DNA from: JAJVID01 sp035714085
GTDB lineage: Bacteria; Acidobacteriota; Blastocatellia; RBC074
Direction of reading: 5' to 3'
Length of the DNA stretch: 64,000 bases
Assembly: GCA_035714085.1 (NCBI GenBank)
Contig: DASTMP010000298.1
Location: 9,513-73,512, forward strand
Under the pieces are notes generated by a model. It was not told the origin of the DNA, made no database searches, and worked only from the letters and a program-made list of their open reading frames with translations. How positions within the stretch are numbered: the first letter of the stretch is position 1; each line of letters begins with the position of its first letter. Below, piece by piece: positions 46,983 to 58,562 of the stretch. The position numbers and the translations under genes are program-made.

Positions 46983-48686
46983 ATGAAAATGCGTGGGGCG
47001 CGGATACTGCTTGAAGCGCTGCGATGCGAAAACGTCAAACACATCTTCGGTTACCCCGGCGGCGCGGTGCTGCACATTTACGATGAGCTTGCCAAGCAAG
47101 AAGCGGCGCTCGGCATCGGTCATTACCTGGTGCGACATGAACAGGGCGCGCTGTTCGCCGCCGCTGGTTACGCCCAGGCCACGGGCCAGACCGGCGTCGC
47201 GCTCGTGACTTCGGGCCCCGGCGGGACCAACGCGGTCACGGGCATCGCCAACGCCTTTATGGATTCGCTGCCCGTGGTCGTCTTCACCGGCCAGGTCCCG
47301 ACTCATCTGATCGGCAACGACGCGTTTCAGGAGGCCGATCTGACGGGCATCACTCGCTCCTGCACCAAGCACAATTATCTTGTCAAACACGTCGAGGAAC
47401 TTGCGCCGACGGTCAAGGAGGCGTTTCACGTCGCCTCGACCGGCCGGCCCGGCCCGGTGCTCGTAGACTTGCCGAAAGACATGACCGCCCAGGAGATTGA
47501 ATTCAGCTATCCCGAAAGCATCGAGATGCGCAGCTACAAGCCGCAAGTCTACGGCGAACCGAAGGCGGTCAGGCGCGCGGTCGAGGCGATGGTTTCAGCA
47601 TCTCGCCCGGTACTCTATATCGGCGGCGGCGCGATCGCGGCGGGCGCGAGCGAAGAGCTTCGCCAACTAGCTGAAAAACTGAATCTACCCACGACCTGCA
47701 CGCTGATGGGCCTGGGCGCGTTCCCGGCGAGCCATCCGCTGAGTCTGGGGATGCTCGGGATGCATGGCGGTTACTGGACGAACATGGCCGTCAACAATTG
47801 CGACCTGCTGATTTCTATCGGCGCGCGGTTCGACGACCGCGTGACCGGAAAGCTGAGCGATTTTGCGGTGGGCGCAAAATTCATTCACGTCGACATTGAC
47901 GCTTCGTGTATCGGCAAAAACGTGCGGTGCCATTACCCGGTCGTCGGCGACGCGAAGACAGTTGTCCGTCAGATGCTCACCGAGCTTGACGACCAATTGT
48001 CTTCCGGCGCGCGAGTCACGCCACGAGCCACCTGGCATGCGCAGATCGCCGAATGGAAACAGCGGCATCCTTTCTGGTACAAGGAAGAAGACGAAGTCAT
48101 CAAGCCGCAGTACGTCATTCATGAACTCAAGCGCATCACCAAAGGCCAGGCGGTGGTTTCGGCCGACGTGGGCCAGCACCAGATGTGGACGGCGCAGCTT
48201 TACGGCTTCGACACGCCGCGCAACTGGCTCAACTCCGGCGGGCTCGGCGCGATGGGTTACGGCTTCCCCGCCGCGATGGGCGCCGCAGTGGCGCGCCCGA
48301 AAGACCTGGTCGTCGCGGTCGTCGGCGACGGCGGCTTCCAGATGTCGATGAACGAGTTGGCCACTGTCAAACAGTACAACATTCCGGTCAAGATTCTGCT
48401 GATCAATAACGGCTACCTGGGAATGGTGCGACAGTGGCAGGAGCAGTTCTACGAGCATCGCTACTCGCACAGCGACATGGAGGTCGCGCCGGATTTCGTC
48501 AAGCTTGCGGAGGCTTACGGAGTGCCCGCGCTGCGAGCGACCAGGGCGAGCGAGGTCACACACACGCTGGAGAAGGGATTGAACATTCCTGGGCCTGCGT
48601 TGATCGAAATGCAGGTGGCGCGGGAAGAGAACGTGTTTCCGATCGTGCCGGCCGGAGCTGCGTTGAAGGATATGATTCTGGCATAG
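46983..48686 (+). CDS. ilvB: Acetolactate synthase large subunit
   Basis: ThDP-dependent enzyme joining two pyruvates, or pyruvate and 2-oxobutyrate. 567 residues with an N-terminal PYR domain (IFGYPGGAVLHIYDEL, catalytic Glu in VRHEQGALFAA), a central FAD-binding domain, and a C-terminal PP domain with the ThDP motif GDGGFQMSMNELATV...NNGYLGMVRQWQ. ATG 46983 follows GAGGTGG; the in-frame ATG at 46920 is likely not the start because homologues begin at MRGARILLEAL. It is separated from ilvN by a repeat array. Confidence 0.94.
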   Translation: MKMRGARILLEALRCENVKHIFGYPGGAVLHIYDELAKQEAALGIGHYLVRHEQGALFAAAGYAQATGQTGVALVTSGPGGTNAVTGIANAFMDSLPVVVFTGQVPTHLIGNDAFQEADLTGITRSCTKHNYLVKHVEELAPTVKEAFHVASTGRPGPVLVDLPKDMTAQEIEFSYPESIEMRSYKPQVYGEPKAVRRAVEAMVSASRPVLYIGGGAIAAGASEELRQLAEKLNLPTTCTLMGLGAFPASHPLSLGMLGMHGGYWTNMAVNNCDLLISIGARFDDRVTGKLSDFAVGAKFIHVDIDASCIGKNVRCHYPVVGDAKTVVRQMLTELDDQLSSGARVTPRATWHAQIAEWKQRHPFWYKEEDEVIKPQYVIHELKRITKGQAVVSADVGQHQMWTAQLYGFDTPRNWLNSGGLGAMGYGFPAAMGAAVARPKDLVVAVVGDGGFQMSMNELATVKQYNIPVKILLINNGYLGMVRQWQEQFYEHRYSHSDMEVAPDFVKLAEAYGVPALRATRASEVTHTLEKGLNIPGPALIEMQVAREENVFPIVPAGAALKDMILA

Positions 48687-48688
48687 GC

Positions 48689-48797
48689 TCAAGGTTTCAG
48701 GTTTCAAGAGTCAGTGGCTTACGGTCATCGCAAGCAACTTAAACCTGGAACCCGACGCCTGGCGCCTGACACCTGACACCTGACACCTGATACCTAA
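48689..48797. repeat. Degenerate heptamer repeat between ilvB and ilvN
   Basis: Left part GGTTTCAGGTTTCA (48694-48707), a unique middle (about 48710-48746), right part GCCTGGCGCCTGACACCTGACACC (to 48797). The right array abuts the ilvN ATG with no SD. The left uses the GGTTTCA unit, the right the CTGACAC unit, so the two arms are not complementary to each other. Confidence 0.85.
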
Positions 48798-48799
48798 TT

Positions 48800-49348
48800 A
48801 TGAGACATACGATTTCATTACTCGTCGAGAACGAATACGGAATGCTGGCGCGGATCGCGGGCTTGTTCAGCGCGCGTGGCTATCAGATTGACACGCTCTG
48901 CGTGGCGCAGACTCTCGAAGAGGGCGTCTCGCGGATGACGTTGACCACACACGGCAACGACCACGTCATCGAGCAGATACTTCAACAATCGCGCAAGATG
49001 GTCAGGGTGATCGAGGTCACCGACCTGACCGCCAGCCCGCACGTCGAACGCGAGATGGTCATGCTGACCGTCAACGCTCATCAGGGCGTCGAGCGGCAGG
49101 AGGTCTTGAGCCTGGTCGAAATCTTCCGCGCCAGGGTCGTCGACGTATCGAACGACGCTTTCATAGTCGAATTGACTGGCAACGCCGAAAAGCTCAACGC
49201 ATTTATCGAGCTGCTTAAACCGATCGGCATTAGGGACATCGTCCGCACGGGCACGGTCGCGATGACGCGGGTCGCCCACATCAAAGCGCACCGATTGAAA
49301 GACGACGATGAAGAGTTTTCCGAGATAACGCTCAACGAAAAGGTGTGA
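48800..49348 (+). CDS. ilvN: Acetolactate synthase regulatory (small) subunit
   Basis: 182-residue small subunit. The N-terminal ACT domain (RHTISLLVENEYGMLARIAGL, FSARGYQIDTLCVA) binds valine for feedback. The second domain reads LTVNAHQGVERQEVLSLVEI. It activates and regulates IlvB upstream. The start ATG 48800 directly follows a CTGACAC repeat array and has no SD; the stop TGA lies inside the next array (49341-49454), so the whole gene is bracketed by heptamer repeats. Confidence 0.93.
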   Translation: MRHTISLLVENEYGMLARIAGLFSARGYQIDTLCVAQTLEEGVSRMTLTTHGNDHVIEQILQQSRKMVRVIEVTDLTASPHVEREMVMLTVNAHQGVERQEVLSLVEIFRARVVDVSNDAFIVELTGNAEKLNAFIELLKPIGIRDIVRTGTVAMTRVAHIKAHRLKDDDEEFSEITLNEKV

Positions 49349-49454
49349 GGTGTCAGGTGTCAGGTGTCAGAAGAAAAATGACAAACCTGAAACCTGAAAC
49401 CTGAAACCTGAAACCTGAAACCTGAAACCTGAAACCTGAAACCTGAAACCTGAA
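49341..49454. repeat. Heptamer array between ilvN and ilvC
   Basis: Left part AGGTGTGAGGTGTCAGGTGTCAG (49341-49370) begins in the ilvN stop codon. After the short middle AAGAAAAATGACAA, about ten units of CTGAAAC fill 49387-49454 and abut ATG 49457 of ilvC. Left and right units do not match each other but match the opposite arms of the 48689-48797 array. Confidence 0.92.
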
Positions 49455-49456
49455 AG

Positions 49457-52036
<2,580 letters not shown>

Positions 52037-52091
52037 CCACGAGAGAGCGGGCTTCGGAGGTCAGCTACGACCAAAGCGCATTTGAAGAAAG

Positions 52092-52597
52092 CTCATCTGA
52101 TTGTCGGACCGATCGCGCCGGTCATATTCCCGCTGACCGGCGAGTATTCCCGAAGCCGCCCCCATTGACTTTCCAGCGTAAAATAGATAGGTTATCAGCG
52201 TTTGTTATAAACAACCCTGTGACCCAGTTACTTTCCTCAGGAACCTTCAACCCCTCATTCTTGAAGAGAGGTTGTTGGAAGGAATCCAAAAGAATCCCCT
52301 TTTCAGCATTCCCCATAGCTAAAGCGCGAGAATGCGCGCTAGCATAATTGTAGGATGAGCGCTTCCACGAAGTGGTTGTAGTGTTCCCTCAACATGACTC
52401 TTGTCACCGAATCAAGCGCCGTGCAAAGAAGCAGCCTCACGGCGCCATTAGCATTGTCCCCCCATAAACCGAGTGCATTCCCCCTGCCTGCTTTATGAAA
52501 GTAGGACGGCGAGAATCAGTTAAATAGAGGTAAGTGGCGCCGCTTGTCGAGTGGTAGCAGGCGCCGCTTGTCCAGAGGTTTACATTTTGGAGGTCTT
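52092..52597 (+). promoter_or_regulatory. Long leader, copy 1 (before the deleted receptor)
   Basis: About 500 non-coding bases alignable over most of their length to 53901-54366. Shared blocks include CATCTGATT, the hairpin AACCCCTC-ATTCTTGAA-GAGAGGTT (52249-52273), AGTGGTTGTAGTGTTC, CATTGTCCCCCCA and a doubled CGCCGCTTGTC(G/C)AG. Both leaders end in a TTTGGAG-type SD before an ATG. No known riboswitch motif is recognised. Confidence 0.65.
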
Positions 52598-52688
52598 ATG
52601 CTCGTAGAACACGGCAAGCCAGTTCTGTGGCTTCACCTCGGCGTATGCGCCGCGCATCATTCAGTCCAGGGCGAAGTTGAACTTTTAG
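52598..52688 (+). pseudogene. Remnant of a deleted TonB-dependent receptor
   Basis: After the SD TTTTGGAGG and ATG 52598, sequence jumps at about 52607 to a near-copy of the last 27 codons of the receptor at 54367-57615. AACACGGCAAGCCAGTTCTG onward codes NTASQFCGFTSAYAPRIIQ and ends KLNF plus TAG. About 3.2 kb is missing compared with the full copy. The tail is out of frame with the ATG. Confidence 0.85.
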
Positions 52689-52701
52689 CGCGAGGGCAAA
52701 T

Positions 52702-53613
52702 ATGAAGATATTTGTGATCGCGAATGTATTATGTGTCTGGATGGCCGGCGCGCCTCAGGTAGGATCGTTCGATAATCAGGCGATATCTTCGGCGCAAGAG
52801 ATGTCCGCTTCCGAGCTCGATGGGGAGCTGCCCGACCGTCCCTTTGCGGGCTGGTTCAGCGAACTGGTCGGCCCGAAGACAGGCGTGGTCTGGCAACTGA
52901 CCGAATGCGGCAAGCAGATCGTCGCCACTAGCGAGACGGGGCAAGATCTGCCCGCCTGCGCGGAAATCACCGCCAGATTGCCGGACGGACGCAGAGTATT
53001 CGTCGCAATCAGTGTCGGGACATTCAAAAAGGGGCTGACCGGAAAGCCCTCTTTTTTCCGCTCGGTCATCGAACAGAACGAACTGCTCTACCAGGTCCGC
53101 CGGTTGAGCGATCTGCCGGAGATGTTAAGCTCCACGGACAGACCTTCTGCAAGCGGCGCGGAACATCGGGTCGCCGACCTGCCCGCGATAAAAACGGATC
53201 CGGCGTGGACCATCGCGCCATTTCGCTACCTGGCGCCGCCTTCAAGCGCTCCGCCTGTGACCGGCGACCAGAGTCAGGCGGAGGAGCCCCCTGCGGCGCC
53301 CCCGCCGCCCTCAACTTCAGACCTCGTGCAGGTTCCGGAAAGCATGTCGCAAAGCCGGGCTATCACTAAAGTCAAACCGGATTACCCATCGAACGCCAAG
53401 AATATGAACGCTATAGGGAAAGTCGAGGTTGAGATTACCATTTCGGAAATAGGGCTTGTCGTCGAGGCTACGGCAATCAGTGGGCGCCTCGCGCTGCGAA
53501 GCGCAGCCGAGGAGGCGGCGCGTAAATGGGTCTTCGAACCGACGACTCTCAACGGCGCGCCTGTCAGAGTGAGTAGCGTCTTGACCTTCGTCTTCGCTCC
53601 CGGCGAAAAATAG
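52702..53613 (+). CDS. Secreted TonB C-terminal-domain protein, copy 1
   Basis: 303-residue protein with a signal-like start (MKIFVIANVLCVWMAGAPQ), a conserved N-terminal domain (DGELPDRPFAGWF, TGVVWQLTECG, VFVAISVGTFKKGL), a Pro-rich linker (PPAAPPPPST), and a TonB-type C-terminal domain (AITKVKPDYPSNAKNM... VEVEITISEIGLVVEATAISG ... ARKWVFEPTTLNGAPVRV). TonB domains pass energy to outer-membrane receptors. Here there is no clear membrane-spanning TonB N-terminus, so it may be a periplasmic adaptor. It is highly similar to the gene at 57629. SD GAGGGC precedes ATG 52702. Confidence 0.82.
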   Translation: MKIFVIANVLCVWMAGAPQVGSFDNQAISSAQEMSASELDGELPDRPFAGWFSELVGPKTGVVWQLTECGKQIVATSETGQDLPACAEITARLPDGRRVFVAISVGTFKKGLTGKPSFFRSVIEQNELLYQVRRLSDLPEMLSSTDRPSASGAEHRVADLPAIKTDPAWTIAPFRYLAPPSSAPPVTGDQSQAEEPPAAPPPPSTSDLVQVPESMSQSRAITKVKPDYPSNAKNMNAIGKVEVEITISEIGLVVEATAISGRLALRSAAEEAARKWVFEPTTLNGAPVRVSSVLTFVFAPGEK

Positions 53614-53900
53614 ATAATGGAATCAACTGCGCCATCTAGATCAATTTGCGATTGCATATATAGGATGACGCGCCGGATCGGCGCAGTGAGCGGTGGCGAG
53701 CGCGCTTCACATTGAGTCACGCTCGCCACCGCTCACTGCGCTGATCCGTATACGCATTTGAAACCCGATTTAAGCGCGAGAACGCGCGGTAGATTACAAG
53801 GAGCGCTGAGGGCTATTGCCTGGTCAGTATCGCTCTTTGCTTATCTCACGCCTGTCACGCCCGATTCAAAAAGTATGCCAATGAATCCTTCCAAAAAAAA
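53614..53900. other. Spacer between the two TonB units
   Basis: 287 bases holding the 53675-53747 hairpin and then 150 bases with no supported gene. A 62-codon frame at 53758 has no SD and no recognisable features. Confidence 0.5.
53675..53747. repeat. Long hairpin with GCAGTGAGCGGTGGCGAGCG arms
   Basis: 28-base arms (53675-53702 and 53720-53747) pair with a single G/A mismatch around a 17-base loop. It follows the first TonB-domain gene and could end its transcript, although there is no T-run. Its core resembles the 25551 palindrome. Confidence 0.9.
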
Positions 53901-54366
53901 TTCATCTGATTATGGCAGCTCTGACAACCAATCATTGACTTTCTGACCTGAAATGTATAGGTTGTAAGCGCCTGTGCTAGGCAAATCTGTAATTAATATC
54001 TTGCCCCGGGAACTTTCAGACCCTCGTTCTTGATGAGAGGGTGTTGGAAGGGATCAACAAATAGCCCCATTTTCATCATTCCTCACAGCCAAGGCGTGAA
54101 ATGTGCGCCGGGATAATTGCAGGATGAGCGCTCCCAGAAAGTGGTTGTAGTGTTCTCTTGACACGACTCTTGCCACCAGAATCAAGCATCGTGCAAAAAA
54201 GGGCCTCACGGTGTCGTTCGCATTGTCCCCCCACAAAACCAATCACATCCCCCGGGTCTGCTATTTGAAAGCGGGCGGGCGATAAACAGTTTCATAATCT
54301 AAGCGCCGCCGCTTGTCGAGTGGTAAGCGCCGCCGCTTGTCAAGAGATTTACAATTTGGAGATCAT
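53901..54366 (+). promoter_or_regulatory. Long leader, copy 2 (before the intact receptor)
   Basis: 466 bases similar to 52092-52597. The hairpin ACCCTC-GTTCTTGATGA-GAGGGT (54020-54042) differs in sequence from copy 1 on both arms yet keeps pairing. CGCCGCTTGTCGAG/CAAG is doubled just before the TTTGGAG SD of the receptor. It may hold a regulatory RNA controlling receptor expression. Confidence 0.65.
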
Positions 54367-57300
54367 ATGCTGAAACAAATCGCAAAAGTCATTTGCCTGC
54401 TCAGCGCTCTCAGCCTGGGGGCCTCGTCTGCCTTGTCGCAGGCGCGAAGTTCATCCGCTGACTTGACCGGGACGGTCTCCGACTCGTCGAAATTGCCCAT
54501 ACGCGGGGCCGCCGTCACGGCGACCAGCCTCGCCACCGGACTGGCGCGCGGCGCCACGACGGACGCGAATGGCGTCTATCGCATTCCGCTTCTGCAACCC
54601 GGCGTTTACGAGGTGAAGATCGAACTCAACGGCTTCAACACGCAAATCAAAAAAGGGGTCATGCTCACTGTAGGTCAGACTTTGCAGCTCAACTTCGAGA
54701 TGGCGATAGGGGGCCCTAAAGAAGCGGTAGTGGTCGAGACCGACGCGCCGTTGATCGAGAACGAGCGCACGCACCAGTCCTCGACCATCACTCAACGGCC
54801 GATCAACGAGCTGCCGATCAACGGCCGCAACTTTCTCGACTTCGCAAGGCTGACTCCGGGCGTGGTGGAGGAAAGTCCGACGATCACGAACAACCAGGTC
54901 GGACCTTTAACGACTTCAGGCCTTTCATTCGCCGGCCAGAACGGGCGCGCCAACAGCGTCCAGATTGACGGCGTGGACAACAACGACACAACCAACAATA
55001 GCGTGCGCCCGACCATCAGCCAGGAGGCGGTGAACGAATTCCAGATCAACCGAAGCGGTTATGACGCCGAGTTTGGGCGCGCCACAGGTGGCGTCATCAA
55101 CATCGTCTCGAAAAGCGGCACGAATCAGTTTCATGGAAACGTCTATAACTATTTCCGCAACGAGCGGCTCGACGCGCGCAACACCTTCGCCACGGCGCAG
55201 TACAAGGATGCGCCCTTCAAGCGCAACCAGCCCGGCTTCACCTTCGGCGGGCCGATCAGGAAAGACAGGGCCTTCTTCTTCACGGCTTTCGAAGGCCTGA
55301 TCCGGCGGGAATCGGCTTTCACGACGATCCTGGCCGATCGTTCAATCTTGCAGCCCACCGCAGGACAGCAGGACCTGATCTCCACACTGATCGGATCGGG
55401 CGCGCCGGCGCTGGTCGCGCAAGGTCTACAACTCCAGGCGCTGCTGACCACAGCTCCGAACAGCCCGATTCCGGGCGCCCGCCACACCTACAACCTGCTC
55501 ACCAGCTCGAACGGGGCATTCCCGGTAACCCAGAATGCGAGCACGGGCAGCGTCCGGGTCGACTACGGTTTGAACGAACAGGATTTTCTCTTCCTCCGTT
55601 ACAGTCTGACCAACGACAGTCAGCATAACGTCGGCGTCGGCGGCCAATTCGCGCCCTCGGCGGGCTTCGATATAGGAAGTCGAGACAACACCTTCGTTCT
55701 CGGCGAGACGCACGTTTTCCGCAACGGATCGTCAAATGAATTCCGATTCCAGAACATTCGCAATGTCTATAATGTTGATACTGTGGATCCGTTCGGCCCG
55801 CGCTACCAGGTGGCCGGCATCGGCTTCTTCGGCCGGGAGTTCTCTTCACCTTCGGATCGAACGCAACGGCGTGTTCAGTTCCTCGACAACTTCAGCCTGT
55901 CGCGCGGCAGGCACAACGTCAAATTCGGCGCCGATTACAACCGCTACACCATAGACACGGTCAGCGCCGTCTTTCTCGGCGGTCTCATCGACTTCGCCCA
56001 GTTGCCCATTCCGCTGGGCCAGGTGTTGGGCGCCGGTCCGGCGGCGCAACTCGTCACGGCGCTCTCGACTCCTACCGCGGCGGGCGGGCTGGGACGGCCC
56101 GACCTCGCGCCGGTGATCACGACGCAACCGTTGACCGCCGTCCAGCAGATGGGCTTCGGCTTCGCGCGCTCGATCAATCAGGGCTTCGGCTCCCCAACCG
56201 CGCAGCTCACCGGAGGGATCCTTGGGCTTTACCTGCAAGACGGTTTCAAGGCGCGATCGAATTTATATATGAGTTTCGGCCTGCGCTATGACTACGATCT
56301 GCAACCTTCGGGCGCGCCGCGCGACAGCAATAATTTCGGCCCTCGCATCAGCTTCGCTTACGACCCTTTCAATAACCAGCGGACGGTTATCCGCGGTGGC
56401 GTCGGCGTCTACTACCAATCGCTTTTCACCGGCATAGCGTTTATTCCCTCCATTCTGTCGAATGGGGCGATCAGCACTCTTCTGGTCACAGCCGACCCGC
56501 GCGTGACGCCGATCTCGCCGACTTCTGCTTGCGGCCAGGCGCCCGCGAATAGCGCGCCTCCGTCATTTTGTTTCTACCAGCAACTGCTCGCGCAGGGGCT
56601 GTTGACGTACCCCTCGACCGGCATCATTCCGGAATCGGCCTATTCGAACTTGCTCGGCTTGACGCGCGCGACCAGCTTCAACCGTCTGCTGGTGCGGCTG
56701 GACCCGAACACGGTAAACGGATATGGCGCCCAGGGCAGCATCGGCATTGACCGACAGATCGGACACGACTGGAACGTCTCTATTAACTATCTGTTCAATC
56801 GCGGCGTGAAGCTCATCCGCCCCCGGCAGGCCAACGCGCGGCCGGACCCAACAATGCTCGACGCGCTTGGCCGCCCGGCATTGACCGGACGCGTCGACCC
56901 GACGCGTGTGGCGGATTACGTGTTCGAGTCAGCCGGCAACTCGACCTACCACGGAGTGGCCGTGTCAGTGAACAAGCGATTCAACCGCCATTACCAGGTG
57001 ATCGGGTCCTACACTTTCAGCAAAACGATCGGCGATGCCGACGACGTCAACTTCGCGCTGGGGCCGCAAGACCCGACCAACGTCAGGGCCGACCGCGGCC
57101 TTTCGTCTTTCGACGTGCGCCACAGACTGTCGCTCGCGGCGGTCTTAGAAAGCCCGTTCAATGGAGGGAGCGGCAATCCTTGGTACGAGCGGGCGCTCGC
57201 CGATTTTTACCTTTCGCCGATCGTCACGGCGCGCAGCGGTTTCCCCTTCAACATCCAAACGGGAATTGACGTCAACCTCGACAACAACAACAACGACCGC

Positions 57301-57615
57301 CCGTTTGCGGTAGGACGCAACACCGGCCTGGGGCCGATGTTCTTCACCACTGATCTGAGAGTAGGACGTCGAATCCGCTTCAACGCCGACAGCCCGGTCG
57401 CGCTCGAACTCATATTCGACACGTTCAATCTCTTCAACCGGACCAACTTCAAAGATGTGAATAACGTCACCGGTGGCGCGCTCTACCTCAGTCAGTATGG
57501 AGTTTACGATGTACGCATCCCAGGCCTTCCGCAGAACACGGCAAGCCAATTCTGTGGCTTCACCTCGGCGTATGCGGCGCGTACTATTCAACTCGGGGCG
57601 AAGTTGAACTTTTAA
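54367..57615 (+). CDS. TonB-dependent outer-membrane receptor with carboxypeptidase-regulatory-like domain
   Basis: Predicted outer-membrane transporter of 1,082 residues. A signal peptide (LKQIAKVICLLSALSLGASSALSQA) is followed by a carboxypeptidase-regulatory-like domain (LTGTVSDSSKLPIRGAAVTA, GVYRIPLLQPGVYEVKIE). Next comes a plug (SSTITQRPINELPINGRNFL, VQIDGVDNNDTTNN, GYDAEFGRATGGVINIVSKS) and a long beta-barrel ending in KLNF. The NGRNFL/DGVDNNDTT phrases are typical of acidobacterial and Bacteroidota-like receptors, whose ligands are mostly unknown. ATG 54367 (SD TTTGGAG) is preferred over the in-frame codon at 54313. It forms a unit with the TonB-domain gene downstream. Confidence 0.9.
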   Translation: MLKQIAKVICLLSALSLGASSALSQARSSSADLTGTVSDSSKLPIRGAAVTATSLATGLARGATTDANGVYRIPLLQPGVYEVKIELNGFNTQIKKGVMLTVGQTLQLNFEMAIGGPKEAVVVETDAPLIENERTHQSSTITQRPINELPINGRNFLDFARLTPGVVEESPTITNNQVGPLTTSGLSFAGQNGRANSVQIDGVDNNDTTNNSVRPTISQEAVNEFQINRSGYDAEFGRATGGVINIVSKSGTNQFHGNVYNYFRNERLDARNTFATAQYKDAPFKRNQPGFTFGGPIRKDRAFFFTAFEGLIRRESAFTTILADRSILQPTAGQQDLISTLIGSGAPALVAQGLQLQALLTTAPNSPIPGARHTYNLLTSSNGAFPVTQNASTGSVRVDYGLNEQDFLFLRYSLTNDSQHNVGVGGQFAPSAGFDIGSRDNTFVLGETHVFRNGSSNEFRFQNIRNVYNVDTVDPFGPRYQVAGIGFFGREFSSPSDRTQRRVQFLDNFSLSRGRHNVKFGADYNRYTIDTVSAVFLGGLIDFAQLPIPLGQVLGAGPAAQLVTALSTPTAAGGLGRPDLAPVITTQPLTAVQQMGFGFARSINQGFGSPTAQLTGGILGLYLQDGFKARSNLYMSFGLRYDYDLQPSGAPRDSNNFGPRISFAYDPFNNQRTVIRGGVGVYYQSLFTGIAFIPSILSNGAISTLLVTADPRVTPISPTSACGQAPANSAPPSFCFYQQLLAQGLLTYPSTGIIPESAYSNLLGLTRATSFNRLLVRLDPNTVNGYGAQGSIGIDRQIGHDWNVSINYLFNRGVKLIRPRQANARPDPTMLDALGRPALTGRVDPTRVADYVFESAGNSTYHGVAVSVNKRFNRHYQVIGSYTFSKTIGDADDVNFALGPQDPTNVRADRGLSSFDVRHRLSLAAVLESPFNGGSGNPWYERALADFYLSPIVTARSGFPFNIQTGIDVNLDNNNNDRPFAVGRNTGLGPMFFTTDLRVGRRIRFNADSPVALELIFDTFNLFNRTNFKDVNNVTGGALYLSQYGVYDVRIPGLPQNTASQFCGFTSAYAARTIQLGAKLNF

Positions 57616-57628
57616 CGCGAGGGCAAAT

Positions 57629-58543
57629 ATGAAGATATTTGTGATCGCGAATGTATTATGTATCTGGATGGCTGGCGCGCCTCAGGTAGGACCGTTCGAG
57701 AAGCAGGCAATATCTTCGGCGCAAGAGATGTCCGCTTTTGAACTTGACGGGGCGCTGCCCGACCGCCCCTTCGCGAATTGGTTCAACGAGATCATCGGCC
57801 CGAAGGCAGGCGTGGTCTGGCAACTGACCGAATGCGGCGAGCAGATCGTCACCCCGGGCGAGACGGGGCAAGATCTGCCCGCCTGCGCGGAAGTCAACGC
57901 CAGCTTGCCGGACGGACGCAAAGTATTCGTTGCAATCAGTGTAGGGACTTTCAAAAAAGGGCTGGCCGGAAAGCCCACCTTCTTCCGCGCGGTCATCGAA
58001 CAGAAGGAACGGTTCTATCAAGTCCGCAGGTTGAGCGATCTGCCGGGGACGTTGCGCGCTCCGGACGGCCATTCAGTGGCCAGCGCGAAACATCGGGTCG
58101 CCGATCTGCCCGCGATAAAAACGGATTCGGCGTTGACCATCGCGCCATTTCGATACCTGGCGCCGCCGTCGTCAAGCGCTCCGCCTGTAACCGATGACCC
58201 GAGCCAGGCGGAGGAGCCGCCTGCGGCGCCCCCGCCGCCCTCAACTTCAGCCCTCGAGCAGGTTCCGGAAAGCGCGTTGCTAAGCCGCGCTATCAATAAA
58301 GTCAAACCGACCTACCCGCCGACCGCCAAGAAGATGAACGCCACGGGGACTGTCGAGGTGGAGATTACCGTCTCGGACGCAGGGCTTGTCGTCGAGGCTA
58401 CGGCCATCAGCGGTCACCTCGCGCTGCGAAACGCAGCCGTTGAGGCGGCGCGTAAATGGGTCTTCGAACCCATGTCCCTCAACGGCGCGCCTGTCAGAGT
58501 GAAGAGCGTCTTGACCTTCGTATTCGCCCCCAGTTCGAAATAA
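57629..58543 (+). CDS. Secreted TonB C-terminal-domain protein, copy 2
   Basis: 304-residue paralogue of the gene at 52702, with the same signal-like start, N-terminal domain (GALPDRPFANWFNEI), Pro-rich linker and TonB C-terminal domain (KVKPTYPPTAKKMNATG ... EITVSDAGLVVEATAISG ... ARKWVFEPMSLNGAPVRV). It begins 13 bases after the receptor stop, so receptor and TonB-type partner are co-expressed. Divergence between the copies is spread across both domains, indicating that the duplication is not recent. The pairing with a receptor suggests a dedicated energising partner, though an inner-membrane anchor is not evident. Confidence 0.83.
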   Translation: MKIFVIANVLCIWMAGAPQVGPFEKQAISSAQEMSAFELDGALPDRPFANWFNEIIGPKAGVVWQLTECGEQIVTPGETGQDLPACAEVNASLPDGRKVFVAISVGTFKKGLAGKPTFFRAVIEQKERFYQVRRLSDLPGTLRAPDGHSVASAKHRVADLPAIKTDSALTIAPFRYLAPPSSSAPPVTDDPSQAEEPPAAPPPPSTSALEQVPESALLSRAINKVKPTYPPTAKKMNATGTVEVEITVSDAGLVVEATAISGHLALRNAAVEAARKWVFEPMSLNGAPVRVKSVLTFVFAPSSK

Positions 58544-58562
58544 TTGGGATGAGTATTGAACT

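Noticed and set aside
47685..48707. 340-codon minus-strand open frame over ilvB
   Set aside because: Antisense to ilvB with no recognisable domain or SD.
52092..52597. Cobalamin riboswitch before the TonB receptor
   Set aside because: I could not find the conserved B12-box or the usual core motifs in either leader copy.
53758..53946. 62-codon frame between the TonB units
   Set aside because: No SD, no recognisable domain, and it overlaps the start of the duplicated leader.
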